A DNA stretch of 64,000 bases from Laguncularia racemosa (taxonomy: Eukaryota > Streptophyta > Magnoliopsida > Myrtales > Combretaceae): assembly GCA_037954665.1 (NCBI GenBank), contig JBBMOL010000292.1, forward strand, positions 593,001 through 657,000. The letters run 5' to 3'. The notes beneath the pieces were generated by a model that saw nothing but the letters and a program-made list of their open reading frames with translations, did not search any database and was not told the DNA's origin. Of this stretch, positions 10,522 to 22,800 are shown piece after piece. Position 1 is the first letter of the stretch; each line of letters begins with the position of its first letter. A program made the position numbers and the translations under genes.

Positions 10522-12333
10522 GGGTGTCTTGGTGCTCGAAAGTAGATGAGCTCTACTAAAATGTGGTAAAGGTAAAGAGAGAAACTCTCCAAAAATTTTG
10601 GTTCAAAAAGAGAAATATTGAATAGTTCCTCCAATAACCAAAGACTTTTTACTTTGAAGTTGTCTATTTTTAAAACATGAATATATTGCTATTTGTAGTG
10701 CTAGCTTTGAAGATGAATTCAATGGTTTGCGGAAATGCCATTCTTGAAAAAAATTGCCAATGTCTCTTTCTACAAAATTAAATTTCCTCTCCTTAGATAA
10801 TATTGCTTGAATTGAAACATTTGGAGCCAGTAATATTGTTTTGGCAAAATCAAATGTAATTATTCATACATAATTGTAGGCTCGATTACTATCAACTTGG
10901 GAAGAAAATAAAGCCTAATCATTACACTTGGGTATAGTCAATGATTGATCCTTGTGATATTATTTTAGACTTAAACTCATAAGGAATTTTGATTAAGTGA
11001 GCTTGCATTATATTTTCCAACTACACATTGATTTTTGTGTGAAAACCAACCATTATACGTTCTTGAATTTTGAGTTGATTAAGAAGTTACTTAAAAACAA
11101 GAAAAAACTAAGTTGAGGGTATGATAGTGTGTAAATTGACAATGATTTTAATGCTTACTCTTTTCAATTATTTAGCTTTTATTTACCATAACTGGGTTTT
11201 TTTTTTTTAGGCAAAATAAAGAAGAGTTATTGAAACTCCAAGAACACGAGACATACTAAGGATTGAAGTCTAAGGAAGAAAGAAATTGAGAGAAGAGCTA
11301 ACTTAGATTGAATGAAGTTTAGCTTCATTCTAATGAAATAAGTCAAAAGGGGAGTTATGCTGAAGCCTTGAACTTTGGCTAAACAAAGTGTGACTTTATT
11401 TAGCTCAAGTTGATCCTTGCAAATTATATAAAACTATTGGATGACCTCATCAAGCCAAAGTCAAAGATCGATCTAATGATGCCAAAGCCTTGAAGATCTT
11501 GGAGCTATTAACAAACTTTAATGCAATGGAGTAGAAGATTTAGTTCAGTTGCTTACCTTGTTAACTAGGCACTATTCACCAACTTCAATAGAACAAATTC
11601 TTACTTCATTTGATCTAAATCCTACAAATTTTATAGGATTAAGGGTGATGTTAAATACACTTCTTGTGGAAAAAACCTAATTTACACAACCTATAATATC
11701 ATCAAGTTGAGTATAAACCTTAATTTTAACGTTATTTGGTCGATATTAATGATTTTAATCATCCTTTATTTGTTTCTTGTGATTGAATCATTTATATTGT
11801 TGCTCTTTACATTCATGGTTATTAGTTTCATGTTGTAAGAATTTTACCCTCATAATTATGTAAAACTTGAGTAGTTTATCTTTATTCACTTGTTATTTGT
11901 TGATGTTATATGTGAGTAAACTATTTGTAGGTTTGCAATGTAATGTCATGTTCATTTAGTTCAATGGGGTTGTAGATTTATATAATGAGATTTTAGAGCT
12001 AAGTGGTTTTTGTGAAGACTTGTTTTTGGTAATGTTCTTCTAAGCACAACTTGTTTCTAAAAACAATTTACTAACTACCAACAACATCTATATGTAAACT
12101 AGTTTTAGCAACATTAAGTCTATTTAGATTAAAGCACCAAACAACTCAATGCAATATTCTATTCTTAAATCTTTAGTGACACGTTATTGATATTTGCACA
12201 AAAGGGAGATGCTCACTACTAAGCTAGCTAATGCTCTAAAGAGACTAATTGATATTGTCGTGAATGAATTGAAACCCAAAGTTAGTTGTGAATCCAATAT
12301 TAAGCTACAAATTTATGTGAATAGAATCAAGTA
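10522..12333. other. Spacer between inverted LTRs, no gene recognised
   Basis: About 1.8 kb of AT-rich DNA has no reading frame resembling a known protein and no alignment to the retrotransposon that I could see. It contains a T run at about 11200 and otherwise unique text. It may be old host spacer or a decayed unknown element. Confidence 0.5.
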
Positions 12334-14333
12334 TGTCGAGTCTAATTTTTGATTTTCCATTCCTAATCCGATCTATATTAGACCCTATGCTTATCTAATG
12401 TAGACCATCGACTTGAGTTAGGAATTTCATTTTATTTTGGAGTCGCCACCCAATTGTGGTTGGGAAAGATTGAATTAGGATTAATTGAGTGGATTAATCC
12501 TAATTTAGATCATTAGTCAGCGAAATTTCCTCTTTTCGTTTTTTTTGTGAAAAGGGAAAATCAGAGTTTCTGGGTTTGGAGGCTAACTTATTAAAACCTT
12601 AAGGTTACCATCCTATTATCCTAAAATCTAAACCTTATTCGAATGCCTTTTATTTTACTTTTGTTGTCTTTTTATTGTGTTTTTGAGTAAGTTATTCTAA
12701 AAAAATGATTTTTTTATTCTTTTTAGAATTGCCCCAAATGGGTGCCTACGTACCTGTTATTCAGGATCAAACGGGCTGCAGTTCGCCTTTCCTGAAAAAC
12801 TTTAATGTGTTTGTGAATTTTTTAATTATGAAATTAATTTTGGTTTATGGTTTTATCATTTTAGTATTTTTTCTAAAAAAAATCTAAGCTTAAGCTTGAT
12901 CATTTGATTTTCTGAAAAATACTAATTATTTAGGAAAAAACCAATTTTGGATTTATTTAATAAAAAATTATTTTTTTAAGTGATAAAGAATTATTTCCTT
13001 ATTTTTCAACTTTCCTCTATTATTATAAATTTTTATTAATCTTTATTAATTTTTACTGATTTCTATTGAAAAGTTTTCTCTTATATCATTTATCTATCCT
13101 AAACTAAAATCTAAATTTTATCATTTTTTCTAATGTATATTTTTATCATTTTTTGATATTTTTATAATTTATTATTATTATCATTATTTTTTTATTATCC
13201 GCTCTAAATTAAATCCTAAAAAAAAGACTAATCTAAATTCTAATATTTTTTCTATTTTTGAATTATAAATAACAAATAGATAAATAAATAAATTCGAAAA
13301 AATAAATAAAATAACTAAATAAATAAAAATACAAAAAAAATAAAAAAAATCCGACTTACCTGGATCCGGGTCGGTGTGCGGGTTGGGTCGGGTCTGTCAC
13401 GACGATTGAGGGTGCTCATTGACTGCGTTTCGACGGCCCTTCGAGGATGTTGAGGTGTCATTTCCTAGGTTTTCGGGGGTGAGGAACTCAACCGTGGCGG
13501 TGGATTTCTCCAAAAACGCCTCCTGGTGGCAGTTCGGTGCTTGATCGACGGTCGCGGCTTAAAAGAATCCAACAAGGCTTCGATTTCTCTCTTTTTCTTA
13601 CTTTTGATTCGTGATTCTGCTTCCTCCCTTCCTCCTCTATTTATAGGCGCAAGAAATCGAGCTGGATAAGCTCGGATTTCCTCCGATTTCCTCCGATTGA
13701 AGCAAATTGGATTTCGGTTGAAAAACCTATATCCGATTTATGTAAATCCTTCGATTTGTTGAGATTTGATTCCAATTGGATAATGTTTATCCTATTTCAG
13801 TTAAAGATCTGTTGGATTTGTGCAAAAAATCGAATCAAAACGGCTAGAATTCGATTTTTCCCCCGCCGGCGACGATCTCAAATGAAGGTTGAAGATGATC
13901 ACGTGCCCGGCGCGTGTGCCCGTTCCAGCCAATCAGTTGCCGACATGTGTCCCAAGCGAAGAAAAAAAATTGCAAAATGCAAAATCTGCCTCCCTTGAGT
14001 TTCGAACCTGTGACCTAACCCCCTCCCGCGCGCACAGGACCATGATTCGGACCAGTTGGGCTAGCCCACTTACTCTATTTTTTTTATTTTCGCAATTTGC
14101 ATATATACAATGCAATTTTTTATTATTTTTGTATTTTTTGAAATTTCAAAAATTTGCAAAAATTATTTAATCCCTTTTATTACTATTTTTGCAATTATTT
14201 TCCAAAATTGATGTATTTTTCCTATTTATTTTATTTTTTGAATATTTTTCCTATTTTTGCTAAATAAGAAAAAAATGTAAAAGAATAGAAAAAATTGATA
14301 ATTGATTATTAGGGCAAAATTGGGGTGTTTACA
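12334..14333 (-). mobile_element. LTR copy 2, solo LTR in inverted orientation
   Basis: Read on the minus strand this begins TGTAAACACC (14333 downwards) and ends ACTCGACA (12334). It aligns along its length with LTR copy 1: the ATTAGGGCAAAA start, the tRNA-like segment (13985-14070), the TATA box (13639-13646), the GGATCCGGGT-rich block at about 13365-13375, the GGTGCCTACGTACCTG block (12741-12756) and the GGAGTCGCCACCCAA box (about 12440). It is flanked by AAGTA (12329-12333) and AATTA (14334-14338), a 5-bp target duplication with one mismatch. No internal element sequence is attached, so it is a solo LTR. Confidence 0.85.
13639..13646 (-). promoter_or_regulatory. TATA box of LTR copy 2
   Basis: TATAAATA on the minus strand within CGCCTATAAATAGAGG, at the position matching the TATA box of copy 1. 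Confidence 0.7.
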
Positions 14334-14558
14334 AATTACAATGTCATAGACCCTCACTTAATTAGATAAGCTTTTCAAAAACTTTAGTTATTTTTCAAAT
14401 TTTAGATAATTAACTCAAATCTCTTTTTCCAAAAGAATTTTTGGATGAGCCAACGGCTAATATGACTTAAGTAATCAATTTCACACACTTTGTGGGAATA
14501 ATATCCAAGGTTAAAAAAGAAAACCATTCATGTTAATAGATCACGAGTAGATGAGTCG
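14334..14558. other. Short spacer between LTR copies 2 and 3
   Basis: It starts with the AATTA flank of copy 2 and ends with AGTCG, the flank of copy 3. No gene or repeat is seen in it. Confidence 0.5.
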
Positions 14559-16970
14559 TGTAGATACTCTATTTCTACCCCATTTTAGGCTAATTGAAAT
14601 GAGATCAAGTTTACAAACTGAATAAATGAGTAAAATATAGGACTACAGAAAAAATAGAATTGAACAAAATGGAAAATAAAAAGATGAAGAATAATAATAT
14701 ATAATAATAAATGATATAAAAAATAATAAAATATAACATGTATATTATTATATTTTAAAGAAAAAACTAGAAAAAAAATGGTCTTTAAATCAAACCCAAG
14801 CATTTCAATTAGGTAAGACTCAACCCAAGAGGTTATATAAAATGCAATTTGTTTACACTAATAAATTGAGAAAATAAAGAGCTCAACTAGTCCATGTCTT
14901 CACCCAATGCGAGTATGAGAAGCTTAGGTCATGGGTTTAAATCCGATAGAAGGCTCTTAATGCCTTTTTTTTTTTTTTGCACTACACTACCACATGGCAA
15001 CATCTAGTTGGTCAAAGTGAGTCATGTGCGAGGCACATGCTCGTCCTCTTCCTTTAAATCGGTCATTGCTAAGAGGAACAAGGAAAAGAAAATAAAGAAA
15101 ATTTGCGGAAAAGAAATGCATTTTTATTCGATTTTTAACGAATTGGTGGATTAATACATAAAGATTTAGATTAAAGAAAAAACTAAAATTGGTTAAATCA
15201 AGGTTTATTAATGTTTATCCCCAAATCTAATTCGTATCAAAATAAAGCTTATCTAGCTTGTCCCCTATAAATAGAACTTGCTATGACAAGCTCAAAAAAC
15301 ACATTAGAATCACACAATAGGCACTCCATAGCTTCGATGAAGTGCTTTCTTTCTTTAGGAATTCCTAAACCCATGGTTTACCTTCTCTCTAGGATGGTTC
15401 ACATCACACACTACATTGGAGTTAATCATGGGTACTAGAGGACTCCTTGCGACTTGATGATCACTTTTACATTCAACAACACATAATTTAGACAAATCAA
15501 GAAAACCACCATAGCCACCTCATCAACTACGCTCAAACCACCACCCTAAGCCCCCTTTCACACAAAACCACCACCAAATTCGTGGTCTACACCCTAAAAA
15601 ACCTCAAGACTAACTCATTAGCTGCCACCAATGATGCCCAGAGCTACCTGGAGCAGCTTCTTGCCGCTATAATTATCCTTTCCGACACCAATGCCTATTA
15701 CGTGTGTGAGGAACCCGCATCCAACTTGCGTTTAACCGCATTTGACTTGCACCTAGTTATATATTCTTATTTATTATTATTATCTTTCTTTCTTTTATTA
15801 TTGTTATTTACTTAGCTTACAAGTAATATAAAATAAAAAAAAGATTAATAGTAATAATGATTAGTAAAAAAAGTAATGATAATAAAAATAATAATAGGAA
15901 AACATAATAGCAATAAATAAATATATAATATAAAACTTTGTTTTAGTTGTTTTGCCTCTTATTTAGTACAATAATTGATATGCCTTATTTTAAGATAATA
16001 ATGAGTATCCATTGAGTTGTAATGGTGTGTACCACTGCTCGATGGCAAATGGTATTAGTAATAAAAATATAAATTTTAAAAAGATAAAAATAAAAAATAA
16101 TAATAATTAAAAAATTAATATAAATAAGAATTTTAGAAATAAAATAAAAATACATAAAATAATAATAGTAAACTAATAATAAAAAATATTAATTAACGAT
16201 AAAACATGTAAATATGATAAAATAAGGAAAAAAAGTTTTTTTAATCAAAATTTAGTATTTTATGGTTTTATCATGTAGAGTTTTTTTAAAAATAAAATAA
16301 TAAAATCTAATATTATGCTTTTGCAAAACTTAAGGTATTTTAGGATTTTTTTTTTAATTATCACACCAAAACCTAGCCATTTTGGTATTTCTTTAATAAA
16401 AAATATTTTGATTAAATAACTTAGCACTTCTTATTAAATAAAACTGATCAATAAACTAAAATTTTATAAAAAGAAAGTGAACCACAAACAATTTGATCCT
16501 AATTAACAGATATGTAGGCATCTTCAAGGCAACTACAATAAAATAAAAACTTTAGGTTTTTTGAAGGAAAAATAGCATAAGTATATAACCTTATAAAAAT
16601 ATAAAATATATAATAGTAAAAAATAACAAAGACATAAAAAATATAAAATAGGAATATAAAAGCCTTTTAGTAAATTTTTTTGAAAATCTTACACATTAAC
16701 TATTTAGGTTTTAATAGATTAGCCATCAAATTCATTAATCTCTGGTTAATATTTTTCTAAAAAAAATTTGTAGAATGTTAGCTAGTTAAGGTTAATTCAC
16801 CAAATTAACCTTAACTTGTTTTTTTATTTTCTAATTTAGGTAGGTGGCAACTCTAAATTTTAAAATGATAAAAATATAGTTTTTTTTAAATTAATTTTAT
16901 TGTTGAGTAACTTGTATTAAGTTGGCTAAACTTAATATAAGTTAAATTAAAAAAAAAATTGGGCTTGATG
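14559..16970 (+). mobile_element. LTR copy 3, old and heavily decayed solo LTR
   Basis: It begins TGTAGATACT, a decayed form of the family start, and ends near GGGCTTGATG. Landmarks shared with copy 1 in the same order are the tRNA-like segment (14880-14947), the CACATGGCAACA stretch near 14990, the CCTATAAATAG TATA box, the ACAGATATGTAGGCATC block near 16506 and the GGTGGCAACTCTA box near 16842. Most CG dinucleotides of copy 1 are TG or CA here. It is flanked by AGTCG (14554-14558) and AGTAG (16971-16975), a 5-bp duplication with one mismatch. Many small insertions of A/T-rich sequence lengthen it. The assignment rests on the ordered landmarks; the end points are approximate. Confidence 0.7.
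15266..15273 (+). promoter_or_regulatory. TATA box of LTR copy 3
   Basis: TATAAATA within CCCCTATAAATAGAAC, kept in an otherwise strongly diverged LTR. Confidence 0.6.
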
Positions 16971-16975
16971 AGTAG

Positions 16976-19585
16976 CATTATCAAGTGACTTCAATCGATG
17001 AGTTAAAGATTTCATATAACAAGGATAATAAAATATAAACGAGTTATCCAAGTCTTATCACAAAGAAAAAACTGATGGTTATGATAGAACTCCCCATTTC
17101 TAGATTAGGTGAATATGCTTTAAGTTTGGATAGACCAAAAAATGATAAATTTTAAACTACCTTTAGCTAGATAAAAATCTAAATAAATTGATGGAAAGGA
17201 ATGGAAATTTTATATTTAGCCACTGAATAGAAGAGTGAGAATCTATCAAAGTAAAATAAAATGAGTATAAAATTATCCAAGTTCAAAACCATTATGTTTA
17301 AAGTGGTGGTAGAAATGAGTGGAAAACATTATAGTGTTACAAATTCCCTTAACATCTAATTTTACTAAATAAAAAGAATGGTAACAATGTTTTTTAATAA
17401 TTTTTTTCTTTCATTTTCTTCATTTAATATAAACCAAATAATGAAAAAAAAATTATCCCCGTTCCTTCAATTTCTTTCCATTTCCTTTATATATATTTAA
17501 ACATAAAATACAAATGACATTTCCTTTCTTTCTTTCTTTTTTTCTTGACTTCTACTTATTTCTATTTAATAAAAGTTTGCTAAACACATTGTTAGCTTGT
17601 AAACGGTATAGAGATTTTAAAATGAAGCTTTGAGAGATACCAAATTATAACATTTATCAAACTATATTCTTTGCATTGAAATTGTTGACTACACAAAAAT
17701 CTTATAATAAAGTATTTTGCCTTTCTCTCTATCTTAAAAGATAAATAAAAAGAAAATTAGCATCTATTTAAGATTGTAACATGGACACACATTATTGTAG
17801 AACGAAAACATTCAATTCCTCCATTGAGTTGAATGAACATTGAAGCAAAACCTTAAAATAAAAGATTAGTCACCACTTCCCTCATATGACAGAAGATTCA
17901 TTAGAACTTATATTGCATTCATGGGTAGGTTTAAATTACAAGTATAAATAAGTTAAGTCGAGAGGATAGAATATTGAATTTAAACTTATAGATATAGAGA
18001 TTCAGCTGAAAAAGTCATGTGTATATACCATGCATCTTGCATTATACATGATCCCAAGTAACATGGCAATGGTATGTAGAAATGACTTAAAAAGAAAGAG
18101 TAGGAGGAGGAGTGAATGTTTCAAGGAGTTAAAACATAGACATGATAGGTGGAGTTGTTATAAAACATCAACCCTACTATTTTTTAGAAGAGGTAGTGTG
18201 TTATTTGCTTTGAACTTAATTTGATTCTTTATGTTAGCAATTTGATAGTATGGCGACATTTCTCTAGATTTTTTAGTTTCTTAAATGAGAAGCCCTTATG
18301 TACTTTTAGAGTTTTGGTCATTGGTGATGTTAGTTGGATCACATTGATGGTTGATGGCTAAGAGATATCTACCTCTTGATATTTCCATGGGCTTTCTTTA
18401 AGTTTAAACCCATGGAATGCCCTTTTAGGTGCATGAGTCTTTTTAAGAAAGACTGAGAGTAAATGGGCTCGTTCAATAGTTCCACTTCTTACCGACCATA
18501 GAGAGTTTCCATAAGTTATCTCAAATTCATAAACTTAATTCCTTAGGTCCTATTAATTAGCCTAATGGGTCAAGTATAAGTAATTACTAGTTTGAAGTCC
18601 TTTTTTTTTTTTGTCCTCTACAAAACTCTACTCATACAATTAAAGCTCCATTAAGCTTAGAAAATTAAATTTGGGATTGACTTGAATTGGTATTGGTTAG
18701 CTTGAATTCAACTTATAAAAGCTCATGTATTGGAATTATATTTTTCAATTTAAATTAATATTATCATGTAAACATGCCTCATAACTTGATTTACAATGAG
18801 TTTGATTTGAGTTAAATTAAGCTTATGAATTCTTCATGTCATATTTGATATGCACGAATGGTTTAGAATGAAACGGATTAGAATTGAATGGAATGTAATG
18901 AAATGGAATTAGGATCATAACAATAAATCTACTCTTGTGTTTAGGAACATTAATGGAATGAAATGTGTATATAGTAATATTCATAAAAAAGCCTTTAATT
19001 AAACATCTAATTAATTTGAAGTTTAAATAAATAATTTTTAATTAATGAGATTGGAATGGAATCATGATTCAACTTTTCAAAGTAGAATTGAATTCCTCTT
19101 AAAGCTGAAGAAATCATGATTTTATTATAGATCCGTAACATTAATCTTCTGTTTACTTCATTCAATGAATTGAAATAAGAATTAAATTATAATTTAATAA
19201 GAATGTAATAAGGCTGTAATATTATATACTTATTATTATTATATTATTTATTTGACACATAAAAAAGAATTAACTAAAATAAAAGCAAAATATCTTTTTT
19301 ACTAGAGTATCATATTTATTACATTCTTTATGACAGATAGATAATGTATAGTACCGATGATATCACAAAAAATAAGTATTTATGAAGACATAATTAATAA
19401 ATCATTGAATAGTGGGATATGAATTACTAATTTGAAATAAATTTAAATGCCATAATAATATTCCCCAAAATAAAGGTGCAGTAAATCAAACATTCTACAA
19501 GTTACCACATAGCTTAAGTCTGAACTCTTCTCCATTTCAGTTGAACTTGTGTTTAAGCGTATACCATTAGAAGTTGAAGTAACGT
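16976..19585. other. AT-rich intergenic region upstream of LPD
   Basis: No protein-like reading frame or RNA gene was recognised. There are C/T-rich and A/T-rich low-complexity runs (for example 17400-17560) and a stretch at 18840-19090 with repeated GGAATGGAAT-like words, as often seen in small non-autonomous DNA elements, but no ends could be fixed. Confidence 0.5.
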
Positions 19586-19805
19586 ATGAGTAGGTTTGGC
19601 TTATTTTGGAAAATGAAGGTCCAAATGCGGAATAAGATGGTTTTCAACAACGCGCCAGGTGTACTGGTGCCATTGCTTGCTCACAGAGAGTCTCTCTCTC
19701 TTTCACTGAAGGTGGTTTATCCGCCGCTCTTTGAAATCTCCGCCCTCTTTCTCAACTTCCCCTCCCACTCTCTCACTATAACTCCCTCCCTCGTTCCCAA
19801 AGTGG

Positions 19806-19833
19806 ATCTCTCTCTCTCTCTCTCTCACACACA
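19806..19833 (+). repeat. CT/CA microsatellite in the presumed 5' leader of LPD
   Basis: A run of CT dinucleotides turns into a CA run about 50 bases before the LPD start codon at 19883. Such CT-rich leaders are common in plant housekeeping genes. The transcription start cannot be placed from sequence alone. Confidence 0.7.
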
Positions 19834-19882
19834 CTAGAAGCCCTAACAAAACGCACGCTCTCATCTCTTTCTCACTCTAGAA

Positions 19883-22800
19883 ATGCAGTCCACACTCTCT
19901 CTCTCCTTCTCGCCAAATTCCATCCTCCACCAAAACTCCTCCTACTCCTCCTCCTCCTCCTTTCTCTCTCCTCACAAACCGCTCAACCTCCGCTTCTGCG
20001 GACTCCGTCGTGAGGCGTTAGTATTCACTCCGTTAAAGCAATGCAGTTCGCAACATCGAGTTCAGATGCCTGGCGTCCAACGCTCCTCGAAGTGCGCGGT
20101 GGAAGCTGCTTCAAAAGTCGGTGGCAGTAATGGAAGTGCTCCAACGTCCTTTGATTACGATTTGGTTATTATTGGTGCCGGTGTTGGTGGACATGGAGCT
20201 GCGCTTCATGCAGTAGAGAAGGTAGTAATAATTTCCTCGAAACGACGTCGTCAATCTTTATAGCTAGCTTTTAATTTCTCGAATATGATTGCAATTTTAA
20301 TGGATTACTGTTGTGGGTAATGACATGCATATATGAATGTATGAATCGAAACTTAAAAATGCTGGAATTTTTCCTAATTCAAGTCATCGAGCTTCTGAAG
20401 TAGAATCATAAAACGTTAACCGGACAATACAAAGCATAATTTGCAAAGCGAAGTACCTAAATTGCGATTTAAACGGGCAAATTTAGGAAAGCGGCAACAA
20501 CGTCATGTACTTTTTGTAATTTCAGAAAAAGTACTTTTTATTCAGGCGTATTCAATTTCCCGTTAGCTAAAATTTCTAGTAATTGTAGTTATTGAAATCT
20601 TATTCAAAGTAACCTAACTTGTGATAGAAAAGGATATGTCTGAGTGTGAGAGATTGCCAATTCAGGAGAAAATGAAACTCAAATTGGATGTGACATTGAA
20701 TATATTGCAAATTCAACAGGCTTCTAGACTATATGCATATGTGTTCGGTTTATAAGCATGATGTTGAAAGTCAAATCCTTTTATGGATTCAATCTTTATG
20801 ATATATACCTAAATTACGATTTAGACGAACGAATTTAGGAAAGCGGCAACAACGTAATGTACTTTTTATGATTTCAGAAAGAAGTACTTTTTATTTAGGC
20901 GTATTCAATTTCCTGTTAGCTAAAATTTATCGTAATTGTAGTTATTGAAATCTTATTCCAAGTAACCCAACCTATGATAAAAAAGGATATGCCTTGAGTG
21001 TGAGAGAGTGCCAATTCGGGTGAAAATGAAACTTAAATTGGATGTGATGTTGAATATATTGCAAATTCAACAGGCTTCTAGACTATATGCATATGTGTTT
21101 GGTTTATAAGCACAATGTTGAAAGTCAAATCCTTTTATGGATTCAATCTTTATGATATATCTGGCCTGACTATGTTAAAATGATAAGAATTTATACTACA
21201 TTTGATCTTTATGTTCCTATGATATGGGAGCAGAATATTATAAATTTCTTTGGTAAATTTAGCTTTCCTCAGAGCTTTCTAGCTTAGTAAACAATGGGTG
21301 TGATCCAAGATTAATTAATATTGGTTAGAGCTTTTCTAGCTTTTCTTATGGCTTTGTTGTGTAACTTTTTGATATAACAATAAACTTGTCATGGTTAGTT
21401 TATTATTGATTCTTGTTGGTTTGACATAACTGGAGGTCATATGATCATAATGTGGGTCAGACAATCTAACTCGATGAGAAGAACTTCTTCGAGTGGTCAT
21501 GAGAATGAGTCTGTGGACGGTCTGCATTTGTGTATCTGTATAGATTCTTTGTGGTTAGAGTTTAGGTTCATTTTCATGAATTATGATTGGCTAATTATTA
21601 GATTGTGTGCTTCTTTGAAGTTTATATCTTAATTTCACTTTCCTTGCTGGCATTAGAAGTTCATAGGGGTAGAATATAACTTGGGAGAGCTAATATGTCA
21701 TATTAACTTGTTAATGTATAACTATATTTCGGTTAAAAGGAGTTGAGAGAGTAGAAGCCTTAGTCAGCACGAGCATCTTCATGAAGAAATCTTTCACAGT
21801 GACCTATCCTTGAGTGAAGGACCCCATACTAACTATGAAGAATGTGTCTCTATGTTAATACACATATAAAATGCAATTAAGTGTAGCATTGTCATCCTTA
21901 TTTGGGTTGATTGCTTGCATAATTCATCTATACTGCTATCTGTGATGCACTAGTAAAGAAACTAATGGATATACTGAAATCTAGAAGGAGAAAAGGAGCT
22001 TTAAATTCCTCCTTTGTTGGTATTGTGCACTGCCAACTTCTTTGTTCAAGTGTTTGTTTATTTTACTTCTTTCTTTTCTTATGGTGCCACTGTATGCGAT
22101 TGTAAGGGGGGTGGAATTAGGATTAGTATTTATTATTTGCTAGTTTGATAAACGACTTGGAAAAAATTAAAACTGCAGGGCCTTAAAACTGCAATCATTG
22201 AAGGAGATGTTGTTGGAGGAACATGTGTAAATAGAGGTTGTGTTCCTTCTAAAGCTCTACTGGCAGTGAGTGGTAGAATGCGTGAACTTCAGAGTGACCA
22301 TCACCTGAAGGCCTTGGGTTTGCAGGTACTAACTCAAATATATGCACTGCTAATCAGATAGCTAATAAAAATTGATTGTATGTACATTTGCAGCTTTATG
22401 AATAAATTACTTTTGTTGCTTCTCTATGTTGTTATAGGTTGCTGCTGCTGGCTATGACAGACAGGGAGTTGCTGATCATGCAAACAATCTTGCTTCAAAA
22501 ATTCGCAACAATTTAACCAACTCCATGAAGGCCCTTGGTGTGGACATATTGACTGGTGTTGGCACCGTCTTGGTGAGTCTTACAGATAATAAAATAAGCC
22601 CCTGATACTTGTGCAATGTGCTCAAAAGTATAGAATCAAAAGATTGAATATTAGTGCGCATGACATTGAACTCCACTGCAGAGACTTCACTCTCATGTAC
22701 TATCTTGATTAATCCAGAAGAAATTATTAAGGAACAATAACATTTCATATCTTTTGATGTTTCATTCAGGGGCCCCAAAAGGTGAAATATGGAGCTGACA

